Program-made: the position numbers and the translations under genes | Part shown: positions 44,561 through 58,449 of the stretch, piece after piece | Layout of the letters: the number at the start of each line of letters is the position of its first letter | How positions within the stretch are numbered: position 1 is the first letter of the stretch | The notes under the pieces: model-generated | Told to the model about the DNA's origin: nothing | What the model saw: only the letters and a program-made list of their open reading frames with translations | Databases searched by the model: none | DNA from: Adiantum capillus-veneris | Taxonomy: Eukaryota > Streptophyta > Polypodiopsida > Polypodiales > Pteridaceae | Length of the DNA stretch: 64,000 bases | Direction: 5' to 3' | Assembly: GCA_014529385.2 (NCBI GenBank) | Contig: CM043955.1 | Coordinates: 138,745,108-138,809,107, forward strand

Positions 44561-45929
44561 CTCGATGAAATAGCCTTGATATTTATCTATTCTATCTTTC
44601 TAGGAGTTATCATAGCAAAGTTATTGTGAAAACAATCCCTAAAGAGATACACAAGAAGATCCATTGATCCTTCTTCTCTCATTTAAAAATGTAGATGATC
44701 TTCAAAGGTGCTAAGTTTCTTGGCTTGGCATGAGCTGTCCACAGCAAGTCCTTGGCACTATTTTCTTCCCAATTGTAGACTCCTAGTTGTGGGTTGTCAA
44801 TCTAGATATGCTTCAGAGGCTTCAAATCTACTTGATCAGAACCCTCCAACTCAAGCACTATGGTCCCCTTGGTGTTCATGTTTGGAATTAGTGTATCAAC
44901 TTCTAGTCCCCATGTATCCACAATGTGAAGATTTTACAAATTTCAAGTATCAATTTCTGTTTCTATCTATCTAAAAAATTTCTTGCTTGTTGGATCTAAT
45001 CTCCTCCTCAAACCTAGTACCATGGTTGTCAAAAACTACATACTCTTCTTTAGGGTATAGATAGATCTAAGTCCCATGGGTATTGGTTTTATAGAAGGCT
45101 AAGATATGCTTAAACCATAGCAAGGTTCTAGCACCTGAATGGTTGAAATAGGAAGGCATATCTATATTCAAGTCAGAATAAGTGCCAAACACTTCTTCCC
45201 CTATAGTCTCTAGGGGTCCTTCTTGGTTAAGACTCTCTTCAGTTAACACTTTGCTATCAATTTCTCTACTAAATCCATGATTTACAAGTACTCAACCTGA
45301 TCTAAGGTACATAATGCTTAAAGAAATGAAATACTCGATCCAATAACAACCGAATAGACTTGTCAAAATTTTCCTTTCTTGAGTTATCTTCAAGTCTTAA
45401 GCTTGAATCCACCAAGTTTTTTCCCAATGCAAATTTCAACCTACCATTGTGCTCATACATCTCCCACAAGATCAGTTTTTGACATGAACCACTATCTGGT
45501 GGCTTTTGAGCTTACCTTTGAAACTATCAACATCATAGAACAACTCACTGATAATCATTTAGAGAATGGGTTAGGTTGGAAATCCACCTTTATGACTAAA
45601 TCTTCTTCCTAATAAAGATACAACAAGGATAGTGGAGAATGTCTAGTTTTTTCTTGTGTTTTTTAACGAGACTGTCAACTTTTAGACTCTGACATAGTCT
45701 AGCTCATCAATCACTCTAGAACAACCTAATCTTATACTACAAGGTCCTCGGCAAGTACAATCAATTGCAAGTCATCCCTACACAACTGAAAAGGACACTC
45801 CTCAAGTATGCAATTTCTAAAAGATGATTTTTTTCTCTGGGTAAACCTAGAGGAAGTACTAGACATTGGTATCCAAGTACTGAGGTCTTTCCTAGTTTAG
45901 GTCAGTCTATCCTTGGAAACGGTTCCAAA
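44561..45929 (-). other. Leader of the gypsy relic
   Basis: No recognised gene. Near its right end cggttcca precedes, by two bases, a TG start at 45930; the complement TGGAACCG could be a primer site, but I cannot name the tRNA. Confidence 0.35.
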
Positions 45930-46232
45930 TGTTGGTGGGTTGTCAAGCCTCACTCTATCTTATTGCAGAAATAGTGAGAACCAAGAACACAAGTGTCAAT
46001 CTGTGGGTCATAGCTCACACAACTAGTGCACAAAGGCTACACAAGGTTTTCAATCTCTTACAAAACACACTCAATCTTGATCTTCTTTAAGCCATATCAA
46101 AATGGCCAATCCTCCAAGCCCTCATTTTGACACACTCTATAAATCTTTCACTAAAAATTTAAATTGAGGTTTATTCGTTTGACTTTAGTTCATCAGGTAA
46201 CTTTGATCCCTTTATTTTCTAAAATCCATGAA
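45930..46232 (-). repeat. Probable LTR start of the gypsy relic
   Basis: TGTTGGTGGGTTGTC at 45930 closely resembles the LTR start TGTTAGTGGGTTGTC at 53751. Similarity beyond the first 20 bases is not obvious, and the LTR gives way to satellite sequence at about 46233. Confidence 0.35.
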
Positions 46233-47090
46233 TAGTTACCTCCCCTATGTTTCTATCCACTTGGAAACAAGTTTGGATAAGGAGCATGCTTGCGGAGGGT
46301 TTAGGTGGTGCACGTGCTTGAGGATCACTCTATGGTTGCAATGGAGCGCTTCTCATCACTACACTGGTGTACTTATCTATTACGTCCAGTTATCTCCCCT
46401 GGTTGTCTATCCACCTAGAAACAAGTTTGCATAGGAAGCATCCTTGTGGAGGGTTTATGTGGTGCAAGTGCCTGGGGCTCATTTATATTGTTGGAATGGA
46501 GCACTCCTCATCATTACACCAATGTACTTGTATGCTACATTTAGCTGCCTCCCATGGGTGCCTATTCACGTGGAGACAGGTTTGGATAAGGAGCATTCTC
46601 ATGGAGGGTTTAGGTGGTGCAAGTTTCTGGGGCTCATTTCTATTGTTGGAATGGAGTGCTCCTCATCACTACCGTCCAACGTACTTTTTTTAATGTTTAG
46701 TTACGCCCCTTGTGTGTCTATCCTACATGTAAACAAATTTGGGCAGGGATCATCCTAGTAGAGCGTTTAGGTGGTGCAAGTGATAGGAGTTAATTTCTAT
46801 TGTTGGAATGGAGCGCTCCTCATCACTACACCAATTTCTATGATTGTATGAATGCATAAGCCACTTGTGAACTTATCATGGGAGCATTCTCATGATAAGT
46901 TTAGAGATCTCCCCTTGGTATCTATCCTGCCTGTAAACAAATTTGGGCAGGGAGAATCCTAGTGGAGCGTTTAGGTGGTGCAAGTGCCAGGGGTTCATTT
47001 CTATTGTTGGAATGGAGCGCTCCTCATCACTACACCTAACATTTTTGTGATTGTATGAATGCATAAGCCACTTGTGAACTTATCATGGGC
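46233..47090. repeat. Five-unit tandem satellite (about 155 bp, last units longer)
   Basis: Units start at about 46233, 46387, 46542, 46698 and 46902. Each contains ctatcc...aaacaa, a block ggagggtttaggtggtgcaa or its variant, and ttggaatggagcgctcctca. The spacing is 154, 155 and 156 bases, then 204 because units 4 and 5 carry an extra segment (tgtatgaatgcataagccac...). Confidence 0.9.
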
Positions 47091-47689
47091 GCTAATGCTT
47101 GCTCCCAAAACATCAATGTTTGTCTGGGCTTTGGTTTTGGTTGGAGGTTAGGTGTTTGTACTAAAGGGAGTTCCCTGCCCTGTCTCTCATTCTAGTCGCC
47201 CATTGACTGGTGGTGAAGGATCAAACAATGGAGCTTCCGATAAAGGTAAGCATAAGGTTCGGATAAGGTGATGGGGCTTGAGTAGAAAGGTGTAGAGAAT
47301 GTTAGATCATTTATAGATTGGCAATGCAAATTATGTGGTAAAGAAAAATTAGGTGCACCTTGTAGATGGAGCACTTCCTTGAATCAGGGAATGAAACAAC
47401 TAATAGGGAAAACGGAGGTAGAGGTAATAGGGTAGGCCATGAGCCTATTCTACAAAACACTTGAGAGAGTTATTAGGAGGTGTATCCATTGAAAAAAAAA
47501 ATCTAGAATACCAACTCCAAGCCGGTTGGCTTTAGATCTTCAATGCAGTGTTGCCTCAACACAAGGTGGAAAAAATAGTGGTGCACCCTCCATGCCAGCC
47601 ACTACACACACAAAGAGAGTTAGTACTCAAAATTGCTCACCTCAGTACCAGCTTGCAGTCCATAGAGTGAAGCAATTAAGTCTCGAGAA
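47091..47689. other. Unassigned sequence
   Basis: No gene recognised between the satellite and the hAT relic. Confidence 0.5.
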
Positions 47690-49430
47690 AATATTTTGAT
47701 CAACTATTCTTGAAGAGGCACAATTTTCTCTTGCAAGAGCTATCTATTTTAAAGGTGGTTCTATGTTGATGGTCACACAAGATCCATGGAAGCATGTGTG
47801 AAAGAATATCAATTAGTATGGTGCTAGTTTTATTCCTTCATCATATCATCAAATGCAGACAAAATTCTTGGATAAATGCTTTGTAGACACCCAAAACAAA
47901 GTTGATAGGTTGATCTTGAAATCAATTGATCAAACAAAATGCAATAGATGGTCAAATTCCCACCATAGGCCACTAAATAATGTGATGCTATTCAATCCTT
48001 TAGGGGAGTGCTTCATTAAACCAGTGGAAATTCTGGGTGAGATTAAGTCAAGGAGCTATATAGCTTCTATCATAACAGGGAAAATTTATCATATAGGTGT
48101 CCTCAATGTAGTACATGTGATCATGGAAAATGCAAAAAATTGCAGAGTAGCTAATTGTCTCTTGGAGGAGCGCTTCCCTAGCTTGTACACATTTGGTTGC
48201 AATGCACACAGCTTGAATCTTGTGCTGCAAGATTGGTAAAAATAAGATGACAGTGAGTGGTTCAAAAGCATCATAGACAAAGCAAGGAAGGCGGTGAAGT
48301 TCATTTTGAAGAGACAATGTATACTAGACATCTATCGGCAACGTATGTCCACAGTGCTTGTGAAACAAGATTTTATACTAACTTCTACATTGTGGAAATC
48401 CTATTGCAAAACAAAAATGTTGTTTTAGAGACATTTGTATGTGCTTCTTTCTATGAGTGGGAAGTTGAGAAATAGGAAAGAATAAAAATAAAGGCCTGAA
48501 AGTTCTTATTAATGAGAGATAATTTTGTTCCGATGTTGGTGACACATACTTGGTAATGAGGCATGTGATGATTGCGATAGTTTGATCTTAAGTTATCCCC
48601 AATATAGGGAAGGTGTACATTGGCTACTACAATGTTCAAGAGAGTTTGAAATCTCCTTTAGAGCCTCCAAATTGTTTGATTAAGCTTTAGAAATCTCACT
48701 TTAATAAATCTAAAAGGGATATCTTAAATAAGTATGTACATGCTTGATGGGTCAGTATGCACTATCCATTGCACAATGTTGCTTTTTTTTTTGATCTAGA
48801 GTATTAGAACATGGACTGTGATGATGAATTGGATGAAGAGGTGATTGAACTTTTTATGAAGTGGTCAATAATTTCTACAACAATCTAGATGATCAAGCCC
48901 AAGCTGTCTCTGACCTGATAGAGTATAGGTTAAAGGATGGACTTTTTAGTTATGATTCTTTCAAAACCTTGCATCAAAATAGCTAGCATGGAGATGGTGG
49001 CTCATGAATGGTGCTTTAACACCTACATTACATAGAGTGGATGTTAAGGTGCTTGCATAGTGTGGTGTGGTGTCAACTCAAGTTCTGAGAAAAACTGGAG
49101 TACCTACAGCTATGTGCACTCGACTATTTGCAATTGCCTTCTAAGTAATCGTGCCATAAAATTGGTATACCTATGTTATAATCATAGGCTCCTCAACAAT
49201 ATTCAATCAAAAAAATACTAGAAGACAGACCATGGTGGACTCTAGATAACAATGAAGATGACCAAGAGCTAGGGGAAGAGTTGATGGCCAAAGAACTAGC
49301 ATTTTGTGAGCTTGGTGGGTGTACGTTATTTGAATTGGATGTAAATCATGAGGTGGATGATTTTCCTCCTACACAACAAAGGAGTCCATTGTGGAGCAAT
49401 GACGTAAACATAGACAACATTATAGGTTGA
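47690..49430 (+). pseudogene. hAT-superfamily transposase relic (DUF659 type)
   Basis: Plus strand. An open 128-aa piece (47853-48239) has IKPVEILGEIKSRSYIASII, VVHVIMENAKNCRVANCLLE and FPSLYTFGCNAHSLNLVLQD, the pattern of the DUF659 catalytic core (V-x-D-N-A ... C-x-A-H-x-L-N-L), with Glu in place of the usual Asp in M-E-N-A. Just after comes WFKSIIDKARKAVKFI. Further on, in broken frames near 49060-49200, SEKNWSTYSYVHSTICNCLL and AIKLVYLCYNHRLL match the hAT C-terminal dimerisation domain. Several stops, so it cannot be active. Terminal inverted repeats and the 8-bp duplication were not found by eye. Confidence 0.78.
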
Positions 49431-49571
49431 CATTATGGTGGGATGTAGAGCAAGTTTAAGTCCTTTCACAAGGACAAGTGATAAGCCATGTAAACTCTTT
49501 ATTTGTAAATTGTGGGCCATGGGAACCGCTGTCAACTACTACTTTATTGTCTACCAACAATGGACTTTAAA

Positions 49572-50083
49572 TAGAACCATTTATGACTTTAAAAAACCTA
49601 TCGCTTGAGTCAATTAAGGACTTTATCCACTTTGCAAGTTGGATATGTTGCATCAAAGTCTATCACCATCAGAGTTAGAGTACATTATAAGGTTAAGTGA
49701 CAAGTCATGTTTACCACCATTGTCTATCACCACTGTCAAATATTGATTTAATGTCTATCACCATTGGAGTCAAGTACATTGAGGACACTAATATTAGGAG
49801 CACCATGTTGGATAGACACCAAGTAGAACCATTTATGACTTTTAAAAACATATTGCTTGAATCAATTAATGTCTTTATCCACTTTGCAAGTTGGATATGT
49901 TGCTTTAAAGTCTATCACCAACAAAGTTAGAGTATATTTATAAGGTTCAATGTGACAACTCGTATTTACCACCATTGTCTATCACCACTATTAAGTACTG
50001 CTTCAATTTCTATCACCACTGGAGTTAAGTACATTTAGGACACTAATATGAGGATCACCATGTTGGATAGACACCAAGTAGGA
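49572..50083. repeat. Tandem pair of about 252-260 bp units
   Basis: The unit beginning tagaaccatttatgacttt starts at 49572 and 49824. Both contain ccactttgcaagttggatat and end caccatgttggatagacacc. Within each unit gtctatcacca recurs several times. Confidence 0.88.
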
Positions 50084-50308
50084 CTATCAAAATATTTGTA
50101 GAACACTTCATCCACTTGTTTCATTACGAGGTAGTTTGCAGAACACATTACACACAATGACATTCTTTTGCAATAAAAAGTTTTGTAAATGTGAGTATCA
50201 TATCCAAAAATGCAAAAAAGTCATTACAAGTTTTATAAGGCTTAATTTTGCAAAGGTATCATATACAATGATCCAAAAAGTCACTACAATACACTGTGGT
50301 TGTGACGT

Positions 50309-51135
50309 CTATAAAGATAAATTTAGGTTGTCCAAAATGGAGTCTCTCTCTCTTGAAATGGCTGCCACTAAGTGTCGATAGTATTTCTCCATTTTGAACA
50401 TAGAATAGACAATCTCGTCAATGAGAGCCTTGCATATTTGGCACTCCTTCTTATTCACCATGTTTTGCATGAGACATGGCAAATGATACATATGGCTGCA
50501 AGCTATTCTATAGTGACCACTCCATCTGTGGAAGAAGTGCCTGCAAACTAGGCAAGGATCCACAACATCTATCGTGTAAACTGGATGTGGCCGCAATGTG
50601 CTGGGATGCTCGATCATGCTCATGATCATCTACTATTGGCATTGATCCTCCATTTCATAGAGCTCAAACCTAAGGAGATGCTCTCTATAACTCTTTCGAG
50701 TTACTTGTGTCACAGGCCCCCTCGTCTATGTGGAGGTACGGATGTACGTTTGCAACTCCTCCATAGCCTCATGTGTTTGCATCGCGGCACCGGCCAATGC
50801 ATATCTCAAATCCTCTCGTTGTATTGTGACCGTCTGACTTTGGATGTCCACTATGCTCTTATTTGGGGCCCTAATACTGAATTCATTGGTTCATTTATAA
50901 CATATTGCATGTATAGCATCTTTGCAAACCACATGAAAAAATATGTGTGCTTTAGTGTACTCCCTGTGTAAGCAATGTATATTGCCTCGGCATGCATGCA
51001 AATATCTGGCACAATGCATTTTTCCAACTTCAATCTCCCCTTACGGATGGAGAATTCTTCCTTGACCATCTTTGTGGTGACATCTATGTTGATGTCTTTC
51101 CATTTCTTGCCATTGGCTAGTGCCCACTCACTCAT
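50309..51135 (-). pseudogene. RING-H2-like zinc-finger pseudogene
   Basis: The minus-strand 106-aa frame at 50309-50629 has a RING-type cysteine/histidine ladder: C26-x2-C29, C44-x-H46, H49-x2-C52, C63-x2-C66, all within the spacing of RING-H2 domains. RING domains usually recruit ubiquitin-conjugating enzymes. Upstream on the same strand a 94-aa frame (50851-51135) and a broken frame around 50650-50850 could be the N-terminal part of the same protein; they are not recognisable. Stops between the parts indicate a pseudogene. Chance Cys/His spacing is possible but eight correctly spaced ligands are unlikely to be random. Confidence 0.5.
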
Positions 51136-52499
<1,364 letters not shown>

Positions 52500-53750
52500 T
52501 ATGCTGATCAATAACATACTCATTAGTAAACTAATACTAGTAACCACACTGTACATAATACTTAGAATTCTTGTTAACACACTAAGTAAGATAGGTAGCA
52601 TACTAAGTATGCTAACTAGGATACTTGGTATGCTAGTAGATAGTGTATATGTTGGTCAACATACTATGTAAGATGGTTATCTCACTATCTGTGCTAGTAA
52701 GCATATTGGGTGTGATGTTTAACTAAATGTGTATGGTAGTTACCACAATGTTTATGCTAGTTGGCATCCCCGGTATGCTAGTAAGTATGCAGAGTATGCT
52801 GGTCAAAACAAGTTGTATGCTATTTACCACACTATATACTAGCTAGCATACCTAGTATGCTCATTTGCATGCTGAGTATGCTGTTTCACACAAGGTTTAT
52901 GCTAGTTAGCCTTCCTAGTATGATGGGTATGTTGTTTACCATAACGAGTATGCTAGAGCATGCCTAGTAATCTACCTACCATACAAAGTATGCTGGTTAA
53001 CACAATATGTTGACTTAGTTAACATACCTAGTATGAGTATGCTCTTTAGCACAAGGTTTATGCTAGTTGGCATTCTTAGTATGCTGGGTGTGCTGTTTAG
53101 TATAATGAGTATGCTAGCATGCCTAGTAATCTTACAAAGTATGCTAGGTAACACAATATGTATGCTAGTTAACACACTTTATGCTAGTTAACATACCTAG
53201 TATGCTCACTAGCATGTTGAGTATGTTGTTTAACACAAGGTTTATGATAGTTAGCATTCCTAGTATGTTGGGCATGCTGTTTAGTATACAGAGTATGCTA
53301 GTTAACACAATAATTATGCTAATTAACATCCTAGTAATCTTACAAAGTATTCTACTTATACAATATGTATGCTAATTAACACCCTTTATGCTAGTTAGCA
53401 TACTTAGTATGATCACTAGTATGCTGAGTATGTTGTTTAAGACAAGTTTACGCTAGTTAGCTGGGTATGCTATTTTTCATAGTCAATATTCTAGCTAGCA
53501 TGCCTAGTAATCTACCTAGCATACAAATTATGGTAGTTAATACAATATGTATGCTAATTAACACCATTTATGCTAGTTAACATATCTAATATGCTCATCA
53601 ACATGGTGCATATGCCATTTAACATAATGTTTATGCTAGTTAGCATTCCTAGTATGCAAACTAGCATGTTGAGTATGTTTTTTAATGTAATGAGTATGGT
53701 AGCTACCTTTTCTAGTATACTAACTAGCATACTAGGAAAGGTATGCTAGT
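52500..53750. repeat. AT-rich satellite built from palindromic words (GTTAAC, GCTAGC, TAGTATGCTA)
   Basis: About 1.25 kb of repeats. A higher-order unit of roughly 160-207 bases starts with gtttatgctagttagcattc at about 52892, 53054, 53239, 53446 and 53631. Inside each unit shorter words such as ctagtatgct, gttaacac and tagcatgcctagtaatct recur. The last 60 bases fold back on themselves (tactaactagcatactagg facing its near complement). A minus-strand LTR begins at its right edge. Confidence 0.92.
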
Positions 53751-54677
53751 TGTTAGTGGGTTGTCGCACGATAGACATCTGTAACATATCTATCTGGCAC
53801 TAACATAATGTCAATACTCAGGGAAGCGACTCGAATGGGGCACAAAGACTCTTTGAGGGTGTCAACATCAAGAAGTAAACCTATGGAACAATCAATATCT
53901 CTAGCACCATCAAATCTATCACTCTTGGATTTGGCAACCTGCCTATGTCCTATGTCATGTCCTTCACTCATCTCACCATTTTGGCACTCGAACGAAGTCT
54001 AAATGTTACAAAACTTTGGGAGGAGGTCTAAGTCACTTAGGGACACTAACCTACCATGTTTGGCCGCAATCTGATGAGGTACCAAAATCATGATCCATCA
54101 TGGTCAAGGTCCTCAAAACTGCAACAAAACATACCAGAAAGGTTTCCCTAGGGTCTAGGAACACTCTGCAATGGTTGTAATATCAAAAAACATTCACTAA
54201 CGCACTCAACACAAAAAATTTAGCCTACTAACAGATAATCATAAACCACAACAGAATCGACAACGATTATACTTGAATGAAAGAGCAATAGACAAGGAAC
54301 ACATTGCAAGTTTTCAAATCTAAATGTGATTACCAAAGCTCAAGATATGAGGATTACAAGGTGCATGAGAGTAGCCACTCTCAATCGTACACTCCAAAAC
54401 TCAAACCTTTTGATAATGATAAGTGTCGCTTTCCCACTTTACAAAAATGAGTTTTATACCTAGGGCTCATTTGGCCACTAGCCGGTTTTACAAGTCTCAG
54501 ACTCATATATAAATTATACAACTTGGATGTAGCACAGACAGACTCAAGGTGATCAGAATAAAATCAGAGACTCTCATGTAATTACAAAAGCTTTCCAAAA
54601 AATAATAAATATCAAAATTTGGGGTTCAAAATGAAGAAGTTCATTTGAAGGGTGCTCGTTTGGTTTGACTACCAGCA
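53751..54677 (-). repeat. 3' LTR of a minus-strand gypsy element
   Basis: Starts TGTTAGTGGGTTGTC and ends GACTACCAGCA, TG...CA, 927 bp. It is followed at once by ttctccccttc, the complement of a purine tract. An A/T-rich promoter-like stretch (catatataaattatac) is at about 54507-54522. The mate LTR was not found in the window. Confidence 0.65.
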
Positions 54678-54688
54678 TTCTCCCCTTC
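54678..54688 (-). other. Polypurine tract
   Basis: Minus strand GAAGGGGAGAA directly upstream of the 3' LTR. Confidence 0.75.
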
Positions 54689-54699
54689 ATAGTCTTTGC

Positions 54700-56140
54700 A
54701 CTTCCTCATGAAAACTGTCTTGATCTTCATCTAGATTGCCTTCATGTTTTCTTTGCTTCTGCTTCAGTAGCTGCTTGAGTTTTTTGATTGTGGAGGTCTT
54801 TAATAATCTAGTGTGCACTTCTCTAGTGTGCAGGTGGGTAAGTTGAACTTCTCAGACCTTGCTTTGATCTCCACCTCTGTTGCTAGTTCTGTGAAGGGAT
54901 TATTACATATGTACTTTGGTAGGCTATATGGCGTGCATACAAATTGTTGTCATGGGTTTGAAAATTGAAGAATCAATTTCAAAGAACCCTACCATGAATG
55001 CCTCCTTGAATGTTTGCATGTAGTGAGAGGGCAAAAAAATGATTTGGACATACATCCCCATCATTATGTTGTGGCTTGGAATCTTTATCTCAAGATTCCA
55101 GCACAAGCGGTTCCTTCCAGGAACACTTGCCAAGGATGTTTCATTGCCTCTATATCTTCAAATGCGGTGATGCATGTGACTATCATTTTTGCAATCTTTA
55201 CCAACATTTGGCATGTCAGATCTGGGACATCCTTCTTTTGGGTGAGGACCCCTTATAAGTTGTTCACCATATCTTTTTGAGGGTAGGAAGTTTTTGGCAA
55301 AAATTGGGCACCGCTGATTGTTTGCTTTTCCATGTATAGAAGTTATCCGAGGATCGCCTTCTATTGATATGACAAAAAGTAGGATTGATCCTGAGATGCC
55401 ATGGTGCGTTTTTGTAATAGGTTTCATCATATGGGTGCTTTTCAAACCACTTTTTTTTGCCATAGGTGTTGACTCTCAAGAATTGCCAATGCTGGCTCTT
55501 TTGATATAAGAACACCCCTGTAATCCCCTTGGTGGTTTCTCTCGAGGGTTGGCAACATCTTTTGCTTCCAAAGGAGGGCTTCTTGCTTCATTAGTGGAAG
55601 AGAGATCATTTCATGCCCATGATTTTCAACAACCTCATCTGGTGTTATCATCAGAAGTACCACCGATTCTAGCACGCATTAGGGTGATTCTGACTACACC
55701 ATATGAATCCCCAACTTTGCACTTCTTTTGTGTTCTTTATCAAGTTCCTCTTCCAACCATTATTGATCGACTTGTAGCTAGGTTTTTGCCTCGTTGTAAT
55801 CTTGAGATTCCTTGTAATAGTAGGCAACATTTTTTTTCTCTTTCTAGTTCAGCTGTAGCTCTAATTGCATGCTTTTAAGCTCGTCAACTTTGCGTTGTAG
55901 ACCTTGATTTTCTTCTTTTGCTTTTGCAGCTTTGGTCTCTTCCAAGTCCAATTCTCTAATGTTATTGAGAGCCCGTTGACATTGGAATTGCAATTTGATA
56001 TGCTCTAGATGCTCATCAATGTCAAAAGAGTGGATGACCTTATTTCCATCCTTGATAATTTCCTTTGTGCGAGGATGCATTGGTATTTTTTCCAGTGTAT
56101 GTGGTTTGTTGGAGTGCCTATTTGGAGACTGAAAACCCAA
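54700..56140 (-). pseudogene. Accessory ORF of a gypsy element, second copy
   Basis: Minus strand from 56140. First a coiled-coil-like segment (55844-56140, 98 aa, heptad-rich, E/K/L/Q). Then MITPDEVVENHGHEM (55442-55675 frame) and ERNHQGDYRGVL, next KKWFEKHPYDETYYKNAPWH and NPTFCHINRRRSSDNFYTW (55264-55515). It continues with KIAKMIVTCITAFEDIE (about 55155-55210), HYMQTFKEAFMVGFFEIDSS (about 54960-55020) and a decayed tail reaching the purine tract. The distal half matches 25446-26000. It has no transmembrane segment, so an envelope-like role is not supported. The family is unknown to me. Confidence 0.5.
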
Positions 56141-56911
56141 TTTTCATTGATTTTTCATGATTTCAATGTCCATTTTATGTCAAATTTGAAGGGCACATTC
56201 CCCAAGGTAGTATTAAACTGACTGTACTGACGTTTCCTTGTTATGCCATGTTGGGGGACATGGATCATAATCCACGTTCAACAACATTTTTCATGTACGA
56301 TTACAACAATGTTGAGGAGCTTTCAAAAGCAATGTTTTGCATTACTTATTCTTGCAAACTGAGATGGGGGGCCATGGATCGTGATCCATGTTCCACTCCT
56401 TTTGGTAACGGTGAAATATCAATCAATTTTTGCCGAGTAAGTGGAGTCTTTTGGTGAAAATATTACTAAATTTGAACCTCATTTACCCTCCCAAAAGTCT
56501 CCTGTTAGTTTTGGTATCTCCCACTTTTGATTTGTTTGATTCAAATTTTTATTGTTTTTGTACACATTTGACCGTACATGATTGTTTATGCACGGATAAG
56601 GAGCCTACATGTGAAATTCAGTGTGGTCTAAATGTCCGGGTTGGCTATAGCAGGCAAAAGGATGGCAAGAAGCTTTAGGTCAAAAAGATCTCTCTCTATC
56701 TCTCTCTGAAGGTGTTTGACTGTAATGAAGTCTAAATTTCTCATTTTGCCTATATGTGTTGGACTTAACCTCGAGTGCAATTTGCATACTTACTTAAGCT
56801 GGCCACATTTCTCATGTCATACTACGTGCGGATCAGATGGCTCATCATTTGGACACTTGGTCATTAATTGCCCTTGATTTTGCAATTTTGGTCAGTTGTA
56901 AGTTGGCCCGA
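56141..56911. other. Unassigned sequence with two palindromic motifs
   Basis: No gene. Palindromes catggatc-at-aatccacg (56259-56276) and catggatc-gt-gatccatg (56373-56390), each preceded by a run of G. Confidence 0.6.
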
Positions 56912-57055
56912 GCAGCATGGGACATAATGTAAGTGACAGGTAGGGAGAAAGAGATAGTAATGGGCAGCATGGGACATAATGTAAGTGACAGGTAGGGAGA
57001 AAGAGATAGTAATGGGCAGCATGGGACATAATGTAAGTGACAGGTAGGGAGAAAG
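56912..57055. repeat. 52-bp direct repeat, 2.8 copies
   Basis: Units begin gcagcatgggacataatgta at 56912, 56964 and 57016 and are identical by eye. The third is cut after 40 bases by a poly-C tract. Confidence 0.96.

Positions 57056-57089
<34 letters not shown>
57056..57089. repeat. Poly-C tract of 34 bases
   Basis: Uninterrupted C, so poly-G on the minus strand. Confidence 0.95.
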
Positions 57090-57092
<3 letters not shown>

Positions 57093-57135
57093 CCTAAATC
57101 TTCCTTTGTCTCTACGTCCCCTCAGACATGGCATG

Positions 57136-58449
<1,314 letters not shown>

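Noticed and set aside
46233-47090. Regular repeats that might suggest a CRISPR array
   Set aside because: Units are contiguous 155-bp satellites without unique spacers, in a plant-type repeat landscape with no cas genes.
54700-56140. Envelope-like gene
   Set aside because: Position fits, but no signal peptide or transmembrane segment is visible in any frame.
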